Origin: Eopsaltria australis | Taxonomy: Eukaryota; Chordata; Aves; Passeriformes; Petroicidae | Reading direction: 5' to 3' | Assembly: GCA_034509425.1 (NCBI GenBank) | Contig: JAVTVJ010000033.1 | Coordinates: 3,658,001-3,722,000 of the forward strand | Length of the DNA: 64,000 nucleotides | Shown here: positions 24,456 to 35,954 of the stretch, piece after piece | Numbering within the stretch: position 1 is the stretch's first letter | How the letters are laid out: each line of letters begins with the position of its first letter | Position numbers and translations under genes: made by a program | The notes under the pieces: model-generated | Seen by the model: the letters and a program-made list of their open reading frames with translations, nothing else | Told to the model about the DNA's origin: nothing | The model's database searches: none

Positions 24456-25002
24456 GTGAACCACTTACTGTGTCCCAAACACAAAAAGAAAAGTAGTTAG
24501 GAATAGAGTCTGATAAGAGGATAGGAAGGATTGTGACTGTCAGTTACACTAGAATCTTTGTTAAAATCATCTTCACTAAAAAACTTTGTTAAATGTAAGT
24601 AAGTATTTAACTGACATATTATTCTGTGTCTTTGCAATGGAACCAGTGTTATTCTGCAATCTTTTGTTTTACACAGTGATTGTACAATTTTAAGATATCC
24701 ACTGACTTAATATTTGGTATGGGAATAGCAATGAAGTCCTTGACTCTTCTAATTAAGATTAATTTCTGTATGACAAAAAGAGAAATCATTGCAAGAATAA
24801 CCTTCAGTTTCCTATGTGTGAGTGATTGCTCTGTAAATTCTCTTAGGTAGCTGACTTTTCCCTTCTGATTAAATGAGGTTGACTGCCTTATGGGTAAGGT
24901 GCAATGCTCATCTGAATCTCAGAGACTTTTAAACATTACTTCTAATATGGATGAATTTAGTCTTGCAAGACTGAATGATGTAATAGACACAACATTCACA
25001 CT
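24456..25002. other. AT-rich unique sequence, no gene seen
   Basis: Nothing recognisable before the left edge of the antisense LTR. Confidence 0.55.
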
Positions 25003-26369
25003 TACAGTGGGTTGACCCTGGCTGGATGTCAGGCACCTATCAAAGGCTCTGTCCCATTTCTCTACACAGCTGGACAGGGAAGAGAAAATACATGGAAGGG
25101 TTCATGGGTTGAGACAATGTCCAGAAGACATATCACTCACCAAATACCATCATGGACAAAACAGGCTCGAAATTAGAGCAGAATATTGAGAAGTAAAACC
25201 AGATATTAAAACACCTTCACCTAACCTCTCCCTCTTGTTATAAATGAGTGTTTCAAAATCACTTAAAGAATCACCAGGAAAGGTACCAGTAAAAACAGAT
25301 TTTATATAAAGTGACAACATTGATTACTGTGGTCCAGAAGAGCTCAGAGGCTCTCATTTTGGACTGCTGTTTATAGGTCGCTACAGGGTGGGCTTTGGTC
25401 ATAACCATGTTTTCTCCTGGCTGCACTTTTGAACAACAACTTTCTTTAAAAGTGTGAGAACAAGAATATTATTCCGTTCAAGTGAAAAAAAAAGTTTGCG
25501 AGGCTGTTGAAAAAAAAAATCAGGAGCTCATTAGACAGCACCAGTTCCTGGGAGCATCTGGTGTTTCCAATAAGCTCAAGAGGAGCTCAGCCCAGGTGCT
25601 GTTCATCAAGGGCCAACGCCTAATGAGCAGTTGTCAGATCATAGTGTGAAAGGCCCTAAAAAGGGGAGTGGGGTGAGGATACACCACCACATCTCATTCC
25701 TAGCTCTACCTTCTTTCCCCAGAGGTGCAGGGAGACAGGCAATGAGGGTTACAATCAGCTCATCACACAAAGTTTCTGTGCTGCTCAGGGATGCTACAGC
25801 ATGGATTCCCTATAGGGTCACAAATTCTGACAGCAGAACTGCTCCAGGGTGGGCTACTGTCACCAGATCCCTGCCAGGAATATGCCTCAACATGTGCCTC
25901 CCATAGGTTCACAGCTTCCTCTCAGGCATCCACCTTTTCTGGTATGGGGCCCCTCCACAGGCTGTGGGTGGATCTCTGTATCCCCCTGTACCTCCACGGG
26001 CTGCAGGGGCACAATTGCCTCACCATGGTCTGCACCCCAGGTTGCAGGGGAATCTCAGCTCCAGTGCCTGGAGCTCCTGCCCGTCCTTTTCCACTGAGCT
26101 TGGTGTCTGCAGGGCAGTTACTTTCACATATTCTCACTTTACTTTTCTCTGAGAGCAATTACTTACTCGCAGTAATTTGTTTTTCTTCTTCTTAAATATG
26201 TTATCATGGAGGTGCTGCCATCATTTCTGACTGGCTCCAGCTTTGGCCAGCAGCACATCCATCTTGGAGCTGGATGGCATTGGCTCTGCTGGACATGGAG
26301 GTAGCTTCTAGCACCTTCTGACAGAAGCTAACCCTGTAGACCAAAACCTGGCCGAGCAAACCCAATGCA
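25003..26369 (-). mobile_element. Endogenous-retrovirus LTR, antisense, interrupted by a ~440-bp insert
   Basis: Read on the minus strand, the LTR starts at 26369 with TGCATTGGGTTTGC. It continues through GCTAGAAGCTACCTCCATG and GAGCCAATGCCATCC to a TATA-like CATATTTAAGAAG at 26188-26200. It ends near 25003 with CCAGCCAGGGTCAACCCACT. This order matches a common avian LTR type that I recall from songbird assemblies. Two disruptions are visible. About 440 bp at 25243-25682 do not belong to the LTR. The stretch around 25168-25195, where the polyadenylation signal should lie, is deleted. No clear target-site duplication remains and no internal viral genes are attached. The reading frames across 25631-26195 are chance frames in GC-richer LTR sequence. 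Confidence 0.82.
25243..25682. other. Unidentified insert inside the LTR
   Basis: The LTR text breaks after CTCCCTCTTG (about 25242) and resumes at about 25683 with CATCTCATTCCTAGC. The intervening sequence has no terminal inverted repeats, no CR1 signature and no long open frame that I can assign. It contains two A runs (25487-25495 and 25511-25519). Either it is a second element inserted into the LTR, or the LTR copy belongs to a longer variant unknown to me. Confidence 0.5.
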
Positions 26370-29300
26370 ATACTCAAAGTCTGTCACTAGTTAACATATC
26401 TTAAAACATTAAAAGGCACAGGAGACAGATGGTCCTGCCTGTCAGTTCTTCCAGTTAATTCTAAATAATATTATCAAAGTGGTTTTCAGGACCATGTGCC
26501 AAATTTCTCTAAACGCCTGATTCAAAGGGCAGCTCACATCCTTTAAAAATCAAGAAGTGGAAAAGATACTTTACAACTTGTAACTTTAAGGAAAACCACA
26601 TGATATGGAAGACAAAATCTAGCTCAAACTCAAACATGACAATCTTTTGATACGTTGTATAGAAATTGAATAATGGAAAAAGATAGCCTAGTATTTAAGG
26701 TCCTTTTCTGTTGATCATTATAAATTTAACTCTCAGATAATATGGACTATTTAAAATTTGAAGCTCACCTGTAAAATCAATACTTCTATTTTTTACAAAA
26801 TATATTGCAAAATTTTCATTCATCTGCTCATCTTTCAGGTATATATTTCTTTTCTTCCAATATGGCTCAATTTTTTTCCATTTGATATAGCATAATATTG
26901 CATTATTATAACAAGTGTTATAAAAGTTTCCATCAACAGTGCATAATCTGTAAGAGCTCTGATCACTGTTGTCCTAGTGATGAATTGGTACAATGCATCA
27001 TAGGGGTGCAAACCAGAGGGAGCAGAAGGCCAACCACAGAAGGTCAACACTTTAAAAAAATATTATGAGTCATTCTTAAGTATTAGTTGATGAGCCTTCT
27101 GTTTTTATGTGTATATAAATATTTAAAAAAAAATCTGTTCCAGAAAAGAAAATGAAGGTGGTTCATTAACAATAACTGACATCTTATAATGCAGAATAAA
27201 TTCATGTATTTTCTAAGAAATCTTTTCTCTGCATTTCATTATTTTAGATATAGCTGACTCTAAATCTCCTTTGCTGTTGGTGTTTGTCATCTTTGTAGAC
27301 TTACTTTAAGTTCACTATAAGTGCATCTCAAATACTGATTCTTCATCAGACAATGCTTCACCTCTCCCACAAGAAATCTTATGATTCAGTCATCCTGAAA
27401 TAGAATAAAACTCGTCTTCATTCCCTTCCTACTCTCTATTTTATCATAACAAAACCAACTGGCTTCAACATATGTAAGCCTTTTCACTCAAGGATATGGT
27501 GTCAGTGACTGACAAAAAGGCTTCAAAGAGTAAAAGAACATTTTTTCACTTAAACTTAAATAGCAACAACTAAACTGAAAAAAATACTGAGTGGAATAGT
27601 AAGAAAAAAATCCACTTATGCACATAGCCTCTGGATACTTGCCTTTTACATTTTGTTCCTCATCTGAGTTAATCACATTTAAACCCACACTGTTTTTCTG
27701 TGACAGCATCTCATTGACTGTCTTTTCTTTCTGCCACATATAGGCTTATTAATTAATTTACGTCTATATATATACTAGTTTCTGTACTTCATCTTCCCTA
27801 ATTCAGAAATGCTGAGGTTGTGTAGTTTCCTTTGATACTGGTTTTAGTCTTGAGGGAAAAAAAAACAAACCTGTTTTCCAGATTAAGCAGAGAGGTATAT
27901 TCAAATTAACAGTTTTTTCATGGATCTATCAAAGACTTTTAATAAGATATCCTTTCTTATGTCTTTCATTGTTTATTTTGTGTTAATTTTGACCTAACAG
28001 GTTCTATTTAATTTAATTCTATGCAGTCAGAATAATATCATTCATTTAATAAAAGACATATAAAATATATTTTTTTTCATTTATTTTATGAAGGAAAAGA
28101 TTTTATGCATTTTTTCCCCCAATAACTGGATTTATTACACTGGAGATGGTGGAAAACATAGCTTGCACTTACTATTTTGAGTACCATCTTTTCCTCACTT
28201 TTGGAGGTATACTTTCCAACAAAACAGATATTCCCATATCTTCCTTACAAACTTACTCATTACATTTATTTGAAGCTGAAAGCTAACCTGTCCTGACCTG
28301 AATTAAAACATAAAATGTATCATGATGTTTTCTTTTCCCTGAATTTCATAGCCAAATTTGGTTAATTTCATCCATTTTTGTGCTTCACAGACCCAGAACT
28401 GATCACTTTATTAATATTGCTTCACTGTAGTTACACAGTGCACTTTGCAAGGAGTAGTTATAATGGTATTGCAAATGCAATTTTGTAGGGAAAACTCCTA
28501 ATTTTTTTGGCCAGGGATAAAGTTTTTAATTTTTTTTCCCAAGACATATTTAAAATAATCTTAAAATTAACTTCTATCTTTGATTTAGTATTTTTATTTA
28601 AAAGCGGAAAAAAGTTCTTATTTATGACTTCTTCTGTAGAAAACTAAGGTATATTCCTTACACTTTCATCTGGCAGAAAGAAACTTCTATTGCCAAGGTC
28701 AAACTATAGTAAATTGAAAATATATGATGAACCTTGAAAAATAGAATACTATTAAAATTCAAGTAACCTTCCAAAATAAAGGGGTATTATCACTCATCTC
28801 TATTATAAAACATTTTTGATTAACAGGTTAAAGTAAGATGAAATGAGAAGTTCAGAGGTGTAATCATGTAATTATACTATGGTAGATGAGGTTTTGAAAG
28901 ATTATGACTTTGTCTCACACATTTAGGTAGCTTATGTGCTGCAGAATGCCTCACACTGCTGCAGTTTGTGGTCTGTATTAAAGATCTTTGTGGGTTATTT
29001 CAGAGAGAAACAGGGTAAAGCATAATTTATCCAAACTCAACATTCTGGACTACTTAATTAAAGATGCTAAGTGTAAAGCAAATTTCATCCCTTAATTATT
29101 CATTTTTCTGAGTTACACATTCAGACATTAGATATGCCCCAAAATGGTTATTTTAGGCTCCAAAACTTTGATAAATGCTGAGATTTCTACATTTAATACT
29201 TTAACTCACTTTCCTTTATATTTTATTTAGCAAAGGATATGGCTGACACAGTAATTAGTTACTTCTTTAAATCACTTTATTCTATCCTCTTACACTCAGA

Positions 29301-29679
29301 CCAGCAAAATAAGGAAAATACCTAATGTTTTTCTAGTTATTTCTCTCCTTCATATAGGTGCTAAAAAATAATAATCATAAAAAGTCACTAATTGAAAAAT
29401 GTTGTTACAGGTGACAAAATAATGAAAAAGTAAGAGCCCTGTTTTAGTTTCATATCTATTCTCACTTGGTACTGTATTGTATAAATACATATATAACTTT
29501 TTTGATAAAATGTATTTAGGAGAATGTAGTAATGCAAGAATTGGAGTATCTTTTGTTGCAGCTCTAATTTATTACTTCATACTCTTGAAAGTACATATAC
29601 AAACTCTATGAATTACTAATTATATTGACTCAATACCAGATCACAGGATCAGGCAGCTATGTCAACACACCAGCAGTCA
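26370..29679. other. AT-rich unique sequence, no gene seen
   Basis: About 3.3 kb, very AT-rich, without recognised genes or repeat families. Confidence 0.55.
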
Positions 29680-30892
29680 AGGAAGGACTGGTCAGTGGCC
29701 TCTTGCAAGAGCTCAACTCACACAAATTTGTGTCCCTGAACAGAATCCACCGCAGGGTTTAAGAGAAGTGGCTGACATTGTTGCAAGGCTACTGCCTATA
29801 ATATTTGAAAATGTTTCATATTTGGAGATTGGGGACATTCTTATGACTGAAAAAGAACAAATGCCATCTACAATATGGGCCCAACAGAAGACCTAGGAAA
29901 CTAGAGGCCCACTAGTTTTACTTAATTCCCTGGAAAAGCATTTTAAGGAGTGCTCCTAAAAACTATTCCAAATCAAATTACTCAGGTGATAGAGAAAAGG
30001 CAACACTGATTTACTAAAGGCAAATTATGCCTAATTAATCTGATTTGTCAGGAGAGCATGTATGTTGTTTACCTGGACTTCAGCAAAGTGTTTAACACTG
30101 CTTCTCACAGACATGTCCTGGAAAAACTGGCAAGAAAAAAATTGGATGGCTGGATATGGGTCATAGGTTGACACAGTAGTTTCTGCACCTGGGATGTCGT
30201 AATCAAAGAGCCCAATACAGGCTGGATCCTTGTGTCTGGAGAGCAGCCTTGCTGAGAGGGACCTGAGGGTCCTAGTGAGTAAGGTGAACACGAGTCAGCA
30301 AGTGTGCTGCTGCAGCAATAAAGGCAAATCAGACCATTGGCTACATCTGCAAGGGTATTACTGGCAGAGAGAGAGAGAGACTCAGTGCTTGTCAGGCCAC
30401 ACCTAAATTACTGTCTCAGGTTCTGGTCCCCTGAATTCAAAAAAAGATGGAGACAGACTTCAGAAGGTCCAAAAGGGGGGGCCAAGAAGATTAACAAAAT
30501 GCTGGAGAAGCTGTCTGGTGAGGAAAGACGGAAGGAACTGCATCATTTCATCTTGTAGAAGAGAAAGTTCAGGGGGAACCAGTGTCTGAAGCTTTCCTAC
30601 ATGGAGGATGGAGTCTCTCTTTTCACAAGGAGATGCAGAGAAAGGACAATGGGTGATGGGTTTAAGTTGCACTTGGAGATGTTTCAGCTTTGTAAAAGAA
30701 AGAAATTACTTAAAGTAAGAAAACACTCTTCCAAGTGATGTGGCATAGTCCGCATCACTGTAGGTTTTCAAAATGCAACCGGACAGGGAGCTAGGTGATC
30801 TCATGTTGGCTCCCTTTCCAGCAAAATAGTGAACAGAGGGTGTCTTGAGGTCCCTTCCAACCTGAGCTGTTCTATGATTCTGTGATTCAATG
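29680..30892 (+). mobile_element. CR1 LINE with intact 3' end and internal RT deletion
   Basis: The plus strand reads through the linker (NPPQGLREVADIVARLLPIIFE-like, about 29745-29810) and an NYRPVSLTS-like zone. RT motif A follows as VYLDFSKVFN at 30067-30096. The sequence then jumps, at about 30170-30215, to the post-RT block LESSLAERDLRVLV and on to VRPHLNYC. The palm motifs including FADD are missing. The 3' end is preserved: AGGTCCCTTCCAACCTGAGC is followed by TTCTATGATTCTGTGATTC at 30870-30888, the terminal octamer-type repeats used in CR1 priming. 5' truncation and an intact 3' end are typical of CR1 copies. A GA run at 30367-30381 lies inside it. Confidence 0.9.
30067..30096 (+). pseudogene. 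CR1 RT motif A remnant
   Basis: The ten codons VYLDFSKVFN correspond to RT motif A (canonical YLDFSKAFD). The catalytic aspartate is kept; the final Asp is Asn. The rest of the palm is deleted just downstream. Confidence 0.8.
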
Positions 30893-31005
30893 AAGAGTCA
30901 AAGAAACCCAGACTTCTAGAAGACAAATTATTTAATTTAAGTGCTTATTTCTTACAATTAATCACTTAATTGAAGACACTTAGAGCCATTTCGCAGATTT
31001 GAGGG

Positions 31006-31059
31006 TTTTGGGGTTTTGTTGTGGTTTTTTGGTTGCTTTTTTTTTTTTTTTTTTTTTTT
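31006..31059. repeat. T/G-rich tract ending in 23 T
   Basis: GTTTTGGGGTTTTG-like units pass into a run of 23 T (31037-31059). It starts about 110 bases beyond the CR1 3' end. Confidence 0.8.
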
Positions 31060-34000
31060 AATTTCAGGAGATATCTACTCTTGTGGTATTAAACTCCTTT
31101 ACACTTTTTATTTAGTGGCTAAATAGGAGAATTCTAAAGAAACTTCTTAAGCTGATGTTTACTTTTGTAAGGCTGGACTGGCTATCAAGGTTTAATTAAC
31201 TTATGTTACCTGGAAAGCCACGCCAAGATGTCTCACATCATTGAAAGGCCTTAGCCCCTCCTGGCTGCTGCTTTAAGGAGTATCACCCTATTGTCTGTCC
31301 CATGTCTCTGTGTCACTCTTGTGCACATGTCTGATGCCTTAGGGTTCCCCAGGTGGATCTGCTTTTGCATGGGCAGATGGAATCAGGCCATGTTCACTTG
31401 CAGGTAGGAATCATAGGCATCTGTGTTTGCTCAATTCTCAGGCTGAATGTCACCCATATGAATCTATGCCCCAACCAACCTCAGCTTTATTAAGCCATTT
31501 ATTTATGAATGTATTTTTCCTTTTTCTAGGCCTTTGACTGGTAATATTTCCTTAGCCTTGTTTCAATTTTACATGAATAAAAATAAGCATGCAAATTTAA
31601 TATACATGTTTTAAGAGTCGTACCTGAAGACCTAAGGAATATTTAATTACTTCTGTTCATATCTTTAGGCTTAAAAACCAATCAATGTGTTATGGTGATA
31701 GTAATGGCTGATATAATTACATGTAGAAGATAGTATAATTTTGAATAGAATTAGAAAGATTATTAATTTTCTTTAAAAGCAGCTTTAAGAGACTTTTTTC
31801 CTACTGGGTTTACTTTATTTTCTATTTTCTATTTTTTTTATTTTCATGGTGAAATAAGGGAAAATCTGAGATGGTGTTTTGAACAGGTGCTGTGAAAAAT
31901 GAAATCAAAATATATAATGTTATTTAATAAATATGAAACTGTTACTTTGAGATATGCCAGATGTTCCTGATACATTTAATTTAACAAATTCTGTTATGCT
32001 GATTGCCTGTGGTATTAAACTTTAGAGCATCACAGTATTTGCTGTAGTCTAGTCCTTTAGGTGAATGTTCAAAGGAGAATCAAAGGGGAAAAGAAAATAT
32101 TAGATCCAATATGACATACATAAACAATAATAAAAAAAAACAGTAGTAAGATATCAAGAAGATGAAGAAAGGAAGATGATAGAATAAGATAATGAGTGAA
32201 CAAAAGTTTCAAGAATCTTTGGTGACAGCACAAAAGGTATATTACTGAAAAACTATCTATGCATATGCACATGCTTGCTGGGGCAAGAATAATATCTTAC
32301 AGATCTGATTTGCATCTTGTTTATCACTTTGAATATAATTTAAATATTCCTGGAACAACAAATACATTATTACTTTAATCATTTTGTCCTTTGTTTTAAT
32401 GCAATATTGCTAATGTATGAATGTTAATATGCCTGAAATTACAATAGGAAATTTTATTGAATGCATCTTGAAATAGTACTGTTATTTGCTGTTACAATAG
32501 CTAAACATGCACTAAATACTGTATCAATGTACTTGAAAAAGTGCAAAATATTTTTTTTTTTTTTTTCAAAATATTTATGCAATGGGTTTCAAGCATCACA
32601 GGGAACTATCAAGTTATGGATGCAGATAGTAAGGGCTTTCACAACAGACCTAGATCCAACCACTTCATGGAAGTTTTATCAAGTCAATAGCTAACAAATA
32701 ATCAGAAATAATTTTCATTCAAGATTTATTGCAATTTGTGTTACACCAGGGTTATTAATGTTCATTCTCTCTTTCCAATCAGGTATTTAGCAACCATTCT
32801 CAGCATCTCCCTTTTGTAACAACAGGAACAGGTAGGAGCTATGACAAACCATGCTGTGCATATGCAGCTTATCTCCAGAATTATTTCTTTGAAATATCTT
32901 CTTAAATGTATTAGCCATACTTCCACAATTTTTTGTCTTATGTCAGTTTAATACTAATTTAAACCACACTTGGAAATGTTTGGTGGCATTTACATTCTTG
33001 CTCTTGGTTTCTTGAAACAGAAAGTTACCTTTCAATAGGATTCATAGAGCAATGATCCAGAATAAAATATTCACATTAAAGTTTAAAGGAGATAAGAGCA
33101 AATTATGTGCTCTTTTTGCTATTTTATTTTAAAGGAAAATCTTCAGCTGCTCAGAAATAACATAAAATGAAATTTGCCACTAATGTTTACTATAAATATT
33201 CAGCACAGAAGACATAAATACAGAAAAGAAGAATTTTAAAAGCACAGATACCTTCATAAAACTAATGTATTTTTCTTGCTTTGATGACACTTTGGAAGTG
33301 TCTTTTGTTCATCTTTTTTGTTGCATAAATAGTTTTAATAAATACCTTCAAAGTTCTGCATCAGCTTACATCTCAGTAAAATTATGTTATTTAAACATAT
33401 CATTAGGTTCAGGATTTTTGAATATATTAGCATTGTACTGTTGCTAAAATTTGGATTCTTTGTCCGAAAATAAAGTGCCTAAATCAGTCTAAATGCAGTT
33501 AGTGAAAGGTTAATGAGTGCTACAGTGTGGCTTTCTATTTATTTATTTTTTTATTTATTTATTCTGAATAGCTCAAAATTCAGGTCACAAACAGCTGAAC
33601 ATGAGCTCCTGGTGTTATGGAAAATCAAGTCAGGTCTGAATGCAATTAGTAATTCAATTGAATGCATTGGATTGACTTTTTTTCATTTCAACTACCCTCT
33701 TATTCCTGATGGAAAGTTCTTTTCTTGACACAGATGAATTTTCCTTCAAATATCTTTGAAATATAGGACTATTATGTAAATCCAACGTAATAAAGAATGA
33801 CAGAAGATGCTAGGAAAACATTTAGCACAGAGCCAGCTATGGATATGTATGTGAAAACGTATAGATGAATGATTTATGTTTTAATTGGGAGAGGAAAAAA
33901 AGAACTTCTATGAAAACCTTAGATATTCATCATTTCATGTAATATTTCTAATATCAGCTGGCAATAGTGATATTGATTTCTGCCACTGAAATCACAACTA

Positions 34001-34825
34001 CAACTGTAAATCACTGCATAACTAATAAGACAAACATATTTTGGTGTACATTTTGAAAGCCTTGCAATGTACAAAAAATTTTGTGATAAAAAATGAAAGG
34101 ATAAACTGATTTTTTTCCTCAAATACATCACTGTATGCATCTTTTAATAATACACGAGGGAAATCTCCAGAGGGCAGATGATGAAAGTTTGTCTTGATTA
34201 GTTTCTTTCAATGCATATGTAACAACTTCAGAAAACCAATAAAGGTTAAATACATGTATATTGCTAGAACCTTGAAGAACTTCAACCAGCTTTTTTCAGA
34301 ATTTCTTCATGAAGAGATAGGGAGATAATATTGAATTTGCAAGTTTTTTGTTGTCCCTTGAAATTTGAAAGAAAACAATAAAAATATCTGTTTTCACTCC
34401 TATTCAAACAATAAACTCAATTTTCTGAATATAGAGGATGTAGTTTTGAGAATGTAGTTAGCTTACATTCATATTTCTCCAGTCATAGGCAATTTATAAA
34501 GTTGATAAACAGATATGAGGAAAGAAAGTGATCTGGAATACCCTTACTCCTTATTTAAACAGTTAAAACTGTAAAACCTAAAGAAAAAAACTGTTCATCA
34601 ATAAACACTTCCAAAATACTTCCATTATTTGGATTATATTTCTGAAATGCTGCCTTCTTGCAGATTTTTTTTGTTTTCAACTTCTGTTTCTTTTATCTTA
34701 AATTTTTACTTCAGCTTTTACTTCTAAATTCAAGAAAACTTATTTGACGCTAACAATGAAGATGAAGCAGCAGTGTTATTTAGATGTAGTTTGTTCACCA
34801 AGTAAGAGTCATTCCAAGGCAGAAC
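31060..34825. other. Unique sequence, no gene seen
   Basis: Mostly AT-rich and without recognised features. The part at 31160-31500 is GC-richer and unclassified. A T16 run at 32551-32566 is the only simple repeat of note. Confidence 0.5.
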
Positions 34826-35282
34826 AAGCACTCCTTTTTAAGGCACTGTGACCTGTGGATAAAATCTTGCTTGAGCTGGTACTCCTCTGAAATTACTGCA
34901 GCCTGTGGAGAACCAATCCTGGAGCACAGGAAAAATATGAAAAGGAGGAAGACAAGAAAAGAAACTACTATGTCCTGACCAAAACCCACTGTGCTGCAGA
35001 GACCGAGAGAGTTGTTTGCAATGAAGCAGAACCGGGGAGTGAAGCTAAGCCTGGAAAAGTGGGAAAAATGTTGTTTCATTGCTCGTCTTCTTTGTTTCCC
35101 AATACTCAAATCACTAATTATTTGCACTAATTGACAATAAATTAAATTATTTTCATCTTTTGCCTATAATAACATTTGCTAAGTGTTCTCTCTGTTTTAT
35201 CTCCAGCCATGTAGTTTTTCATCTGCTCTTCTGCCAGTTTCCTGTTGAGGGGGGCAAGTGGAAGAGTGACTGGGTTGGATAT
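34826..35282 (+). mobile_element. Partial LTR, same family as 25003-26369, opposite orientation
   Basis: The plus strand carries CTGTGACCTGTGG, then TTACTGCAGCCTGTGGAGA, CCTGGAGCACAGGAAAAA and CTACTATGTCCTGACC. These are followed by the polyadenylation signal AATAAA (35136-35141), ATCTCCAGCCATGTAG and CCTGTTGAGGGGGGCAAGTG. This is the 3' half of the avian LTR type that lies antisense at 25003-26369. The 5' half and the last bases before the LTR edge are missing, so it is a decayed fragment. The minus-strand frame at 34795-35127 is not a gene. Confidence 0.72.
35136..35141 (+). terminator. LTR polyadenylation signal AATAAA
   Basis: AATAAA lies in the expected place inside the LTR fragment, before the T-rich stretch and the terminal block. 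The related LTR at 25003-26369 has lost this site. Confidence 0.5.
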
Positions 35283-35903
35283 TTCATATTCCATAGCCCC
35301 AGGCTGAGTCTGAAGGAGACTACTTTGCGCCTTTAGATGGATCCCATGGGAAGGAAGATTATTGTTGCAGGAATCATTTAAAAAGAAACACAAGTTGATT
35401 ATAAGACTAGGGAAGAAAACCCTACTACTGTGAGCATCACATTCCTCCTAGCAAGGAAATGGCAGTGCTGCTGAATCATAAATACTTCCTGCGTCTACCC
35501 CGCTTCCTAAGGAAGACCAAGAGCACTGACTTTAGGGCCAGGAGGGAATATGGGAGAATAAAGGTACCACTCAAGAAAAGAAGAGGATACCGGGGAAGTT
35601 CTGACAATAATTTTTGCCTTTTTTTTGTGAGGCTTTTTCTATACTAGTTAGACAAATCTAGACAATTAGATAATTAGAGAATTCTGGAGCATTAAAACAT
35701 TAATTTCACTATTCATTTTTTAAAAATGTTTGTGTAGCAAATACCCTTTTGGCCTTAATCTTATCTTCAGATTTTTAAAGTAATAAAATCCACCAGTATA
35801 TTGTTCATGGTACATAAAATCCCTGTCATACAAAGAAACATGCAAACCAAACCTCCAGAAACATGGTTATTTTATTAGATCACACCAAGTTTTCTATAAA
35901 CCA
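35283..35903. other. Unique sequence, no gene seen
   Basis: A short basic frame at 35459-35647 (rich in R and K) has no known relatives and no supporting signals. Nothing else is recognised. Confidence 0.5.
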
Positions 35904-35954
35904 TTATATATGTGTATGTGTGTGTATATATATATATATGTGTGTGTGTGTGTG
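35904..35954. repeat. (TA)n/(TG)n microsatellite
   Basis: Alternating TATATA and TGTGTG blocks: ATATATGTGTATGTGTGTG, then a TA run, then a TG run ending at 35954. Confidence 0.9.

Noticed and set aside
25631..26195. Several overlapping frames of 62 to 134 codons on both strands
   Set aside because: All fall in GC-richer noncoding LTR sequence; stops are rare there because of composition.
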